In this document: positions 41,367-49,139 of the stretch, piece after piece
Layout of the letters: every line of letters starts with the position of its first letter
Numbering within the stretch: the first letter of the stretch is position 1
Origin: Azospirillum brasilense
Lineage (GTDB): Bacteria; Pseudomonadota; Alphaproteobacteria; Azospirillales; Azospirillaceae
Reading direction: 5' to 3'
DNA: 64,000 nucleotides
Assembly (NCBI RefSeq): GCF_007827815.1
Contig: NZ_VITH01000013.1
Span: 116,352 to 180,351, forward strand
Made by a program: the position numbers and the translations under genes
Notes under the pieces: model-generated
Told to the model about the DNA's origin: nothing
The model's database searches: none
What the model saw: the letters and a program-made list of their open reading frames with translations, nothing else

Positions 41367-42425
41367 ATGGACCAGATTGTCTTAATGTGGGCCGGCTTCG
41401 CCGTCTTCGTTGGCGTGCTTTTGGCCTTTGATCTTGGTGTATTTTCCAAGAAATCCCATGTGATCTCCGGCCGCGAGGCGTTGATGCGCTGCGCGGCCTA
41501 TTCCACGCTGGCGATGATTTTCGCGGCTGGCGTCTTTCATTTCCAAGGGTCGCAGAAGGGGCTGGAGTTCCTGACCGGCTACCTGATCGAATACAGCCTG
41601 AGCGTCGACAACATCTTCGTGATCGCGCTGATCTTCACCCATTTCGCGGTGCCGCCGCAGTACCAGCACCGGGTGCTGTTCTGGGGCATCCTGGGCGCGC
41701 TGGTGATGCGCGGCGTGCTGATCGTCGCGGGCACGGCGCTGATCCAGGAATTCCACTGGATCATCTACATCTTCGGCGCCTTCCTGATCTTCAGCGGCAT
41801 CAAGATGCTGATGTCGGTGGACGACGAGCCGGACATGGAGAACAACCGGATCGTCAAGTTCATGCGCTCCCGCTTCCGCATGACCGACGGGTACGAGGGG
41901 CAGAAGTTCTTCGTGATGCGCGACGGCGTGCGGATGATGACGCCGCTGTTCCTCGTGCTGATCCTGATCGAGTTCACCGATCTGGTCTTCGCCGTGGACT
42001 CCATTCCGGCGGTCTTCTCGGTGACCACCGACCCGTTCATCGTCTGGACCTCCAACGTTTTCGCCATCCTCGGCCTGCGCGCCCTCTACTTCGCGCTGGC
42101 CTCGGTCATCCACCGCTTCCATTACCTGAAATACGGCCTGTCGCTGGTTCTGGTGGTGGTCGGCGCCAAGATGCTGATGATCGACATCTACAAGATGCCG
42201 ACGGCGGTGGCGCTGGGCATCACGGCCTTCCTGGTCGGCGGCTCCATCGTCTTCTCAATGCTGAAGACCCGCGCCGATGCGGCGACGGATGGGGCGCCGG
42301 ACGGTGCGGACGGCGAGGCCCGCCGCTGGTGGGTGCCCGGCAGCCCGGCGAAGGGGGCCGGTGGTTCCACGCCGGCCTCCTCCGGCGAGGCGGCCGCGGT
42401 GTCCTCGGACGGCAAGGGCCAGTGA
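41367..42425 (+). CDS. TerC/Alx-family integral membrane protein
   Basis: 352 residues with about nine membrane helices. TerC motifs are visible: FLTGYLIEYSLSVDNIFVIA near residue 75 and LVLILIEFTDLVFAVDSIPA near 215, each with the acidic residues thought to bind Mn. The ~50-residue C-terminal tail is hydrophilic and low-complexity (GAPDGADGEARRWW..., ending SSDGKGQ). Members export manganese, often to metallate secreted enzymes, or help in tellurite/alkaline response. The start follows AGGGACAG. Regulation may involve the duplicated leader elements. Confidence 0.88.
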   Translation: MDQIVLMWAGFAVFVGVLLAFDLGVFSKKSHVISGREALMRCAAYSTLAMIFAAGVFHFQGSQKGLEFLTGYLIEYSLSVDNIFVIALIFTHFAVPPQYQHRVLFWGILGALVMRGVLIVAGTALIQEFHWIIYIFGAFLIFSGIKMLMSVDDEPDMENNRIVKFMRSRFRMTDGYEGQKFFVMRDGVRMMTPLFLVLILIEFTDLVFAVDSIPAVFSVTTDPFIVWTSNVFAILGLRALYFALASVIHRFHYLKYGLSLVLVVVGAKMLMIDIYKMPTAVALGITAFLVGGSIVFSMLKTRADAATDGAPDGADGEARRWWVPGSPAKGAGGSTPASSGEAAAVSSDGKGQ

Positions 42426-42621
42426 GCGGCTTGCTCGGAAGCTGAGGGACAGGACGGCGCGTCCGATCCGGTGGATCGGGCGCGCCGCGCGGTGCCGGAC
42501 AGGGGCATTCGCAAAAGTAGTAATACTCGTTTCGCGGAGACGATGATGTGGATGTGCGGGGCGGATCGCGCCCCGCTTGGCGGCAGACGCCAATCCTTTC
42601 CAACCCACGGAAGAGACATCC

Positions 42622-43416
42622 ATGTTTATCAGCACGCAATTGACCGGCACCCAGTTGATCGGCACGCAGCGGACCTCCATCGCCCTGTCGGCTCTCCCCA
42701 TCCCGTCGGGGCCCCTGTCCGGCCTGCTCCAGGCCGCCCGCGACGAGCTCGTCGGTCTGGCGGCTGGCCGCGGGGTCGCGCTTTCCGTCGTGTTCGACAT
42801 GCCGGCGCTGGTGCGCGTCAACGAGGCCGCGGTGGCCGCGGGCTCCTGGGAGCCGATGCTTCCCGCGGCCCATCCGGCCTGCCGCTCCCTGACTCCGGCC
42901 AACGCCTTCTGGATCGGCGGGACGGCCGCCTCCGGCGACGTGGTCACCGCCCAGGCCGGGCTGCTCTACGATTGCAGCGCGCAATCCATCGGTGACCGCT
43001 TCAACGCCATGACGGTGTTCTACGACGACCCGGCCACCCAGGCGCCGGCCGGCGAATGGTGCACCTGCACCTCCGACACCGCCAACAGCACGCGCGGTCA
43101 GGTGGTGTGGACGAACGCGGGGTGGACGCGGCCCGACTTCCAGGGCCGCGGCCTGTTCCCGATTTGCCAGCGGGTGAACAAGCTGGCGGCGTGGCTGCTG
43201 TGGTCGCCGACCTGGTTCATCTCGGTCGTCGACCCGGACATCGTCCCGGTGTGGGCGGAGCGCAAGATGGGGCCGCGCCACATCGACCAGGAGCCGGCCA
43301 TCACTTACAACCAGATCGGCCTGAAGACGCTGCCGATGCATCTCGTGCGCTTCAGCCGCGCGCAGTTCCTCGGCGATCTGGCGCAGATCGCCGCGGACCT
43401 CGCCCAGGCGGCGTAA
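42622..43416 (+). CDS. Hypothetical protein, possible GNAT-like fold
   Basis: 264 residues, soluble. The N-terminus carries a short repeat (TQLTGTQLIGTQRTS). The central part (WTNAGWTRPDFQGRGLFPIC) resembles the acetyl-CoA-binding RxxGxG/A turn of GNAT enzymes, followed by a helix (VNKLAAWLL) and WFISVVDPDIVPVWAERKMG. This is suggestive, not decisive. The start ATG has AAGAGAC upstream. The gene appears monocistronic, in a 196-base gap after the TerC gene, and its role is unknown. Confidence 0.5.
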   Translation: MFISTQLTGTQLIGTQRTSIALSALPIPSGPLSGLLQAARDELVGLAAGRGVALSVVFDMPALVRVNEAAVAAGSWEPMLPAAHPACRSLTPANAFWIGGTAASGDVVTAQAGLLYDCSAQSIGDRFNAMTVFYDDPATQAPAGEWCTCTSDTANSTRGQVVWTNAGWTRPDFQGRGLFPICQRVNKLAAWLLWSPTWFISVVDPDIVPVWAERKMGPRHIDQEPAITYNQIGLKTLPMHLVRFSRAQFLGDLAQIAADLAQAA

Positions 43417-43447
43417 TCGGACGGCGTGATGGGGCGGTCGATCCGCG

Positions 43448-44026
43448 TCAGGAATCGATCAGCGCCAGCAGGGCCTGCCGGCGCTGGCCCAGCGACCAGC
43501 CGAAGAGGAGGTGCCGGTAATTGACCGGCGGGCGGGGAAGCCCGGTGATCACCAGATGGTTGTACACCGGCTCCCCGCCTTCCACCGCTTCCCGGTATTG
43601 CGCATCGATGGCCCGGGCGTAGGCGCTGTGCACGTCCTCGAGATGGGGCTTGCCGATGTTCTGGTCGGCCCAGCGGTCGCCGAAGACCCGGCGGGTCGGA
43701 TTTCCGATGTAGCGGAAGCACAGCGGTCCGCCGTCCTGCGCCGTCAGGATGACGCAACGGGACAGCAGGCCCGTGCCTTTCAGGTCGTCGTGCAGCCCCG
43801 GCCCGAAGGTGGGATGCCGCTTCCACAGGGCGATCATCTCCAGATGCCAGTCCAGCGCCGTGCGCAGGGGCTGGCGGTGGATGTCGACGCGGGTTTCCGC
43901 CGGTTCGGGCGGCCGGTCGCCGCGGCGGCCGCGCAGGATCGTCACCAGTCCCCGGGCAAGCGGCTTGGCGATGCGATCCTTGAGAAACCCCGTCGACGGC
44001 GTCGTGATGGGCAAAGCGACCGTCAC
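43448..44026 (-). CDS. PAS-domain-like protein (PAS_5 type)
   Basis: 192 residues from GTG 44026, which overlaps the stop of the upstream gene by 4 bases. The central and C-terminal part (ALDWHLEMIALWKRHPTFGP; RYIGNPTRRVFGDRWADQNI) resembles the PAS_5 family of small stand-alone PAS-like proteins common in Rhodospirillales. It could sense a small ligand or redox state. No catalytic or output domain is seen. It is probably co-expressed with the preceding hypothetical gene. Confidence 0.55.
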   Translation of the reverse strand: MTVALPITTPSTGFLKDRIAKPLARGLVTILRGRRGDRPPEPAETRVDIHRQPLRTALDWHLEMIALWKRHPTFGPGLHDDLKGTGLLSRCVILTAQDGGPLCFRYIGNPTRRVFGDRWADQNIGKPHLEDVHSAYARAIDAQYREAVEGGEPVYNHLVITGLPRPPVNYRHLLFGWSLGQRRQALLALIDS

Positions 44027-44751
44027 TTCCCGACCCCTTTCCTCGGTGCCAGAAACTCCGACGCCATAGCCTGATAGATCCGCCGCGCCGCGTCCAGGGC
44101 GACGCTCCCCGCCTTGGCTCCGGCGGCCAGCATGCGGTCGGTCGGCTTGGTCGGCAGGGCCTTCGGCATCGCGGCCTCGAAGGCGTCGGCCGCGTGGTCG
44201 AAGCGGGCGACGGCGTCCCGCAGCGCCAGGCACTCCACGGCCGCCACGGCCTCGTCCAGAAGCGGGGCCAGCCGCTCCGCGCCGGTCTCCCCGTCCACCA
44301 TCGCGGCGCGGCACGCCCGCAGCGTGGCGAGAACCCCGTCCAGGCTTTGCGCGGGCGCCGCCGTCAGGACGTCCGACTCCGGACCGCGGTCCGCGGCCGG
44401 CCCGATGCCCGCGTGATCGGCGGCGGCCTGGAGCCGGTCGAGGAACAGGGCCACGCCCTCGCCGAGGGCCAGGGCCTTCGTGTCTTCGACGATCCCCTCC
44501 TGGCAGAGGGTGTGGGCAAGGCGCGCCTCGCGGGCCGTGGTCAGGGGCAACTGCCGGATCATCAGGCTCGACAACTCGCGCAGGCCGCCGTTCAGCAGGT
44601 CGAAGGCGTGGGGGCCGCTCGGCGGGTTGGCGACCATGTCGGACATGTGTTCCGCGGCCCGGGTGAACAGCGTGTCGCGCCGATCGAAGGCCATGTTCAG
44701 ATCGAAGGCGGCCTCAGGCGCACCGCCGCCGTTCCGTTGTCCAGAGCGCAT
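44023..44751 (-). CDS. Hypothetical helical protein
   Basis: 242 residues from ATG 44751. The sequence is Ala-rich and mostly helical, with no membrane segment or signal peptide. Features include a possible binding helix (HTLCQEGIVEDTKALALGEG) and a C-terminal KAGSVALDAARRIYQAMASE. An in-frame extension upstream to 44865 is Arg-rich and unlikely to be used. It is first of a two-gene unit with the PAS-like gene. No family is recognised. Confidence 0.5.
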   Translation of the reverse strand: MRSGQRNGGGAPEAAFDLNMAFDRRDTLFTRAAEHMSDMVANPPSGPHAFDLLNGGLRELSSLMIRQLPLTTAREARLAHTLCQEGIVEDTKALALGEGVALFLDRLQAAADHAGIGPAADRGPESDVLTAAPAQSLDGVLATLRACRAAMVDGETGAERLAPLLDEAVAAVECLALRDAVARFDHAADAFEAAMPKALPTKPTDRMLAAGAKAGSVALDAARRIYQAMASEFLAPRKGVGK

Positions 44752-44930
44752 CCTGCATGCCTTTCCGTGTTCCTGAAGACCCAGGTTTCTGAAGACGGGG
44801 GCCCGCCAGTTCTGGTCTGTCCGCCGGACGTCACGCCTCAACGGATGGGCGTGCCAGTATTCCACAATGCGGAGTTGTCAACAACCGGTGCGATCGTTCG
44901 ATTGGGGCGGGTTTCGCTCTGGATTGCGCA

Positions 44931-45857
44931 TCAGGGCTGCGGCTGGGCGTCCCAGCGCAGGCGCGTCGGCCAGTTCCGCGTGTCGCGCAGCATGTCGACG
45001 AAGGCCCTGACCTTCAGCGGGCGGAAGCGGGTGGCCGGATACACGGCGTGAATGCCGCCGGACGGCAGGCTCCAGTCCGGCAGAAGCGGAACCAGCCGGC
45101 CCGCCGCGATCTCCTCCGCCACCAGGAATTCGGGCAGGACGGCGAAGCCGCCGCCGGCCTGCACCGCGGCGAGCGCCGCCGGCGTGGCGTTGACGCTCAG
45201 GATCGGCTGGACCCGCAAGGTCCGCTCCTCCGCGCCGCGCCGGAAGGTCCACAGGCCGGGGTCCTTGAGCGACAGGTTGGCGATGAACGGCCAGGACGGG
45301 AGGTCGTCGGGGACCGCGACCGGGCGCTGCTCCGCAACGGCGGGATGGGCGACGGCGATCTGCCGGAAGGTGCCGAGGCGGCGGGCCAGCGCGCTGGAAT
45401 CGTCGAGCCAGCCGACGCGGATGGCCAGATCGAACCGCTGCCCGATCAGGTCGAGCTTCGCGTCGGTGATCACCAGATCGACGCGGCATTTCGGATGGCG
45501 GCGGGTGAAGGCGGCGGCCACCGGCGCCAGGATGAAGGAACCGAAGTCGTTCGGCGCGGTGACGCGCAGGGTCCCGAGCGGTTCCTGAGCCGCGTCGGAC
45601 AGTTCGGCGAAGGCCTCGTCGGCTTCCCGCAGGATCGCCAGACAGCGGGCGTGCAAGCCCTGGCCGGCCTCGGTCAGCTGCACGCTGCGGGTGGTCCGCG
45701 TCAGCAGGCTCACGCCGACGTCCGCTTCGAGACGGGCCACCTGCTGGCTCACCACGGTCTTGCTCACGCCCAGCCGTTCGGCGGCGCGGGTGAAGGACCC
45801 CGTGTCCACGACGGCGGCGAAGTAGGCCAGCCGGTTCAGGTTGATGGGTTCGGCCAT
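44931..45857 (-). CDS. LysR-family transcriptional regulator
   Basis: 308 residues: N-terminal winged HTH (NRLAYFAAVVDTGSFTRAAE; SKTVVSQQVARLEADVGVSL) and a typical periplasmic-binding-like effector domain (LRVTAPNDFGSFILAPVAAA). It is divergent from the DsbA-like gene across a 118-base gap and probably regulates the gene set 45976-49092 (oxidoreductase, hydrolase, azoreductase, MBL protein). The subfamily is like those controlling redox or quinone-response genes. The start ATG 45857 matches the family N-terminus. Confidence 0.88.
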   Translation of the reverse strand: MAEPINLNRLAYFAAVVDTGSFTRAAERLGVSKTVVSQQVARLEADVGVSLLTRTTRSVQLTEAGQGLHARCLAILREADEAFAELSDAAQEPLGTLRVTAPNDFGSFILAPVAAAFTRRHPKCRVDLVITDAKLDLIGQRFDLAIRVGWLDDSSALARRLGTFRQIAVAHPAVAEQRPVAVPDDLPSWPFIANLSLKDPGLWTFRRGAEERTLRVQPILSVNATPAALAAVQAGGGFAVLPEFLVAEEIAAGRLVPLLPDWSLPSGGIHAVYPATRFRPLKVRAFVDMLRDTRNWPTRLRWDAQPQP

Positions 45858-45975
45858 GCGCGGGCCCCGGCTCCGATTGTCAGCAAAAAGCGCACAGTTC
45901 TTATCGTCTGTCGCTGTTTTCCGATCAATAGGGGTTTTGTACAACAGAGGCCGACGCTGATTCCGGAGGGTTGCG

Positions 45976-46626
45976 ATGGTCGAGGTCCGCTATCTGTTCG
46001 ATCCGCTCTGCGGCTGGTGCTACGGCGCCGCGCCGATGCTCGATCGGCTGCGCGCCGATCCCGGCATCGACCTGACCCTGATGCCGACCGGCCTGTTCGC
46101 CGGCGACGGCGCACGGGCCATGGACCCCGGCTTCGCCGCCTACGCCTGGGCCAACGACCAGCGGATCGCCGCGCTGACCGGCCTTCCCTTCACCGAGGCC
46201 TACCGAGCCCGCGTGCTGACCGGCGCCGCGCGGTTCGACTCCGGTCCGTCCACGCTGGCGCTGACCGCCGTGCGGCTGACCGAGCCGCGGCGCGAGATCG
46301 ACGCGCTCAAGGCCATCCAGCGTGCCCGCTATGTCGATGGCGTCGACACCTCCGTCATCGAGGCGGTGGGCGCCGTCCTGGTTGCCGAAGGGCTGCGGGA
46401 AGCGGCCGCCCTGCTCGCCGGGCAGGACGCCGCGTTGGCCGAGGCCTGCCGCGCGCGGATCGCGGCGGCCGCCGTCGAGATGCAGCGATTCGGGCTGCGC
46501 GGCGTGCCCGCGCTGCTGGCCGGGGGTGGGCAGACATGGCGCCCCATCCGGTCGGACGCCCTGTTCGGCACCCCGGCGAACCTCTTCGAAGCCATCGAGC
46601 CGGGGCGGGCCCGGCGCGGTGTCTAA
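45976..46626 (+). CDS. DsbA-family oxidoreductase
   Basis: 216 residues without signal peptide, so cytoplasmic. It begins MVEVRYLFDPLCGWCYG, giving a thioredoxin-like C12-G-W-C15 active site, followed by the inserted helical domain and a cis-Pro loop (GLRGVPALLAGG). This matches FrnE/DsbA-like protein-disulfide or glutathione-dependent isomerases. It is the first gene divergent from the LysR regulator. The next gene follows 10 bases later. Confidence 0.82.
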   Translation: MVEVRYLFDPLCGWCYGAAPMLDRLRADPGIDLTLMPTGLFAGDGARAMDPGFAAYAWANDQRIAALTGLPFTEAYRARVLTGAARFDSGPSTLALTAVRLTEPRREIDALKAIQRARYVDGVDTSVIEAVGAVLVAEGLREAAALLAGQDAALAEACRARIAAAAVEMQRFGLRGVPALLAGGGQTWRPIRSDALFGTPANLFEAIEPGRARRGV

Positions 46627-46636
46627 GCGCTGCGGC

Positions 46637-47458
46637 ATGACCAAGCCTTCCGCCGTTGCCAGACCATGCCGCCGGGCGGTGCTTGCCGGAGCGCTGGCGC
46701 TGTCCGTCGGCGACTCGCCGTCCGGCACGGCGCAGGCGCGAACCGGATCGACGGACACGACCCCCATGACCATCCGCAACATCGTGCTGGTTCACGGCGC
46801 CTTTACCGACGGCAATGTCTGGAGCGGCGTGATCGTCCGACTTCAGGCCAAGGGCTTCACCGTCACCGCGGTCCAGCTTCCGCTGACGTCGCTCGCCGAC
46901 GACGTGGCCGCCACGCGGCGCGCGCTCGACCGCCAGGACGGTCCGGTCGTCCTGGTCGGGCACAGCTGGGGCGGGGCGGTGATCGGCGGGGCGGGGGCCG
47001 CGGAAAAGGTCCATGGTCTCGTCTACATCGCCGCGCTGGCCCCCGACGCCGGCGAGTCGGTCGCCGACCTGCAGAGGCACGGACCGGAGTCCCCCGGCAT
47101 ACGGGGCGCCAGGCCGGACGCGGATGGCCTGCTCTGGTTCGACCCGGCGGGCTACGGGCCGGGCTTGGCGGGGGATGTCGCTCCGGAACGCGTCGGGGTG
47201 CTGGCGGCGACGCAGCGGCCGATCGCCATGGCGTCCTTCACCGAGACGTGCAAGGCCGCGGCTTGGCGGGACACGCCGTCCTGGTATCTGCTGACGTCCG
47301 ATGATCGGGCGCTGGCGCCGGACCTGCAGCGCTTCATGGCGACCCGCATGGGGGCCCGGGTGGGGGCCCGGCTCGTCGAGGTCGCCTCAAGCCACATGGT
47401 GCCGATCGCGCATCCCGACGCCGTGGTTTCGCTGATCGAGGCCGCCGCCTCGACCTGA
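46637..47458 (+). CDS. Exported alpha/beta-hydrolase
   Basis: 273 residues. An N-terminal signal (RPCRRAVLAGALALSVGDSP) is followed by an alpha/beta-hydrolase domain: NIVLVHGAFTDGNVW oxyanion region, nucleophile Ser110 in VGHSWGGAV, and the C-terminal His in SSHMVPIAHPD. It resembles EstC-like esterases or hydrolases of unknown substrate. It is part of the probable operon 45976-49092. An alternative start at the internal ATG (TIRNIVLVHG, 46767) would give a cytoplasmic form. Confidence 0.78.
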   Translation: MTKPSAVARPCRRAVLAGALALSVGDSPSGTAQARTGSTDTTPMTIRNIVLVHGAFTDGNVWSGVIVRLQAKGFTVTAVQLPLTSLADDVAATRRALDRQDGPVVLVGHSWGGAVIGGAGAAEKVHGLVYIAALAPDAGESVADLQRHGPESPGIRGARPDADGLLWFDPAGYGPGLAGDVAPERVGVLAATQRPIAMASFTETCKAAAWRDTPSWYLLTSDDRALAPDLQRFMATRMGARVGARLVEVASSHMVPIAHPDAVVSLIEAAAST

Positions 47459-47574
47459 CGGGTCACCACGCCATCCACTCTCTTCCGTTTCCCGCAGCGC
47501 CTTCGCCCGCGGCGTGCCGATGGCCGCCGCCCGGGGGCCTGCTTGCCCGTTCATCACCGCACAGGGGTTTTGCC

Positions 47575-48174
47575 ATGAAGATTCTCCAGATCAATTCCAG
47601 CGCCCGCAGCACCGGGGCGGCCTCGACCCGCATCGCCGACAGCCTCGCCGCCCGCCTGGCCGGGCGGTACCCCGGCGCGACGCTGGATGTCCTGGACTTG
47701 GCCAGGGAGCCGGTCGCCGCGCTCGACGACGTCGCCGTGGCCGCCCGGATGGCGGCGCCGGACGTGCGCACCCCCGAGCAGGCCGCGCGTGCCGCCCAGG
47801 ACGATGCGCTGATTCGGCAGTTTCTGGCCGCCGACGTCATCGTGATCGGTGCCCCGATGTACAACTTCAACATTTCCGCGCATCTGAAGAACTGGATTGA
47901 CGCCATTGTCAGGCCCGGCGTCACGTTCCGCTACACCGAGGTTGGTCCGGTCGGGCTGGTCAGCGGCAAGACGGTCCACATCGCGTTGACGCGCGGCGGT
48001 GTCTACCGCGGCACGCCGGCGGACATTCCGGTCCAGTACCTGACGCAGGTGTTCGCCTTCATCGGCATCACCGACGTCCGGTTCGTCTACGCCGAGGGCA
48101 TGTCGCGCGGGCCGGACATGGTGGACAAGGCCTTTCGCGACGCGGACGCGCAAATCGCTCAACTCGTGGCCTGA
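47575..48174 (+). CDS. azoR: FMN-dependent NADH-azoreductase
   Basis: 199 residues matching AzoR: MKILQINSSARSTGAASTRI, the FMN-contact IGAPMYNFNISAHLKNWIDA, and ALTRGGVYRGTPAD. The enzyme is a flavodoxin-like homodimer that reduces quinones and azo compounds with NADH. It probably belongs with the LysR-linked stress genes around it. The 116-base gap before it is G+C-rich and shows nothing I can name. Confidence 0.9.
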   Translation: MKILQINSSARSTGAASTRIADSLAARLAGRYPGATLDVLDLAREPVAALDDVAVAARMAAPDVRTPEQAARAAQDDALIRQFLAADVIVIGAPMYNFNISAHLKNWIDAIVRPGVTFRYTEVGPVGLVSGKTVHIALTRGGVYRGTPADIPVQYLTQVFAFIGITDVRFVYAEGMSRGPDMVDKAFRDADAQIAQLVA

Positions 48175-48189
48175 CGGCGGGGACGTACC

Positions 48190-49092
48190 ATGCTGACCAG
48201 ACGGACCTTCATGACGGCCACCCTGGCGCTCGGCGCGGCCACGTTCGCCGCCCGCAGCGGCTCCGCGGCCGCGGCCGGCGACACCGCGCTGAATTGGAAA
48301 CATTTTCCGGCGGGGCCGAACGGCTTCTTCCGGGCGCCCCTGCTCCTCACCGGCCCGTCGGAGGCGCTGCTGATCGACGGCGGCTTCACCTATGCGGACG
48401 GGCGGGCCATGGTCGAGGCCGTCCGGGCGAGCGGAAAGCGGCTGACCGCCATCTACATCAGCCAGTCCGACCCCGACTATTACTTCAGCCTGAAGCCGCT
48501 GCGCGAGGCTTTCCCCGACAGCAAGGTGATCGCCGCCTCGGCGACCGTCGCGGCGATCAAGGGCAACGTCGCCAAGAAGCTGGAGGTCTGGGGGCCGCGG
48601 CTGAAGGAGAACGGGCCGCAGGCGCTGGCCGACATCGTCCTGCCGGATGTGTTCGACGGCCCGACGCTGACAGTGGATGGCCGGAACGTCGAGATCGTCA
48701 CCGCCGACGGGCTGGCCAACCGCCGCTACCTGTGGGTGCCGTCGTTGAGCGCGGCGGTTGGCGGGGTGCTGGTGTTCTCCGGCGTTCATGTCTGGACCGC
48801 CGACACGCCGACGGTGGAAAGCCGCGCGGCCTGGATCGCCAACCTCGACCGGATGGCGGCGCGGCAGCCGGCGATCGTGGTTCCCGGCCATATGGCGCCG
48901 GACGCCGCCACCGACGCCTCCGGCATCGCCTTCACCAAGCGGTATCTGCTCGCCTTCGAGGAGGAAGTGCCCAAGGCCGCCGATTCCGCGGCGCTGAAGG
49001 CGGCCATGGAGGCGCGCTTCCCCGGCCTCGGCATGGGCGTGGCGCTCGACATCGGGGCCAAGGTCGCCAAGGGCGAGATGAGTTGGGGGTGA
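48190..49092 (+). CDS. Metallo-beta-lactamase-fold protein with altered metal site
   Basis: 300 residues. A Tat-type N-terminus (LTRRTFMTATLALGAATFAA) indicates export. The core has the MBL-fold pattern (EALLIDGGFTYADGRAM; IVVPGHMAPDAATD). However, the zinc motif HxHxDH is replaced by SQSDPDYYF (91-99), with only the later His (PGHMAPD) and the VHVWTAD region kept. It may use a different metal or mechanism, or be non-hydrolytic. It follows azoR by 15 bases. A hairpin separates it from the convergent ptsP. Confidence 0.7.
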   Translation: MLTRRTFMTATLALGAATFAARSGSAAAAGDTALNWKHFPAGPNGFFRAPLLLTGPSEALLIDGGFTYADGRAMVEAVRASGKRLTAIYISQSDPDYYFSLKPLREAFPDSKVIAASATVAAIKGNVAKKLEVWGPRLKENGPQALADIVLPDVFDGPTLTVDGRNVEIVTADGLANRRYLWVPSLSAAVGGVLVFSGVHVWTADTPTVESRAAWIANLDRMAARQPAIVVPGHMAPDAATDASGIAFTKRYLLAFEEEVPKAADSAALKAAMEARFPGLGMGVALDIGAKVAKGEMSWG

Positions 49093-49098
49093 CGGGTC

Positions 49099-49130
49099 CG
49101 AGGCGGCGGCCGCGACGGCCGGCCGCCTCG
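49099..49130. terminator. Hairpin between convergent MBL gene and ptsP
   Basis: CGAGGCGGC (49099-49107) pairs with GCCGCCTCG (49122-49130), enclosing GGCCG/CGGCC. It lies in the 47 bases between two convergent stops. No T run is present, but position supports a transcription barrier for both genes. Confidence 0.55.
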
Positions 49131-49139
49131 GCCGCCATC

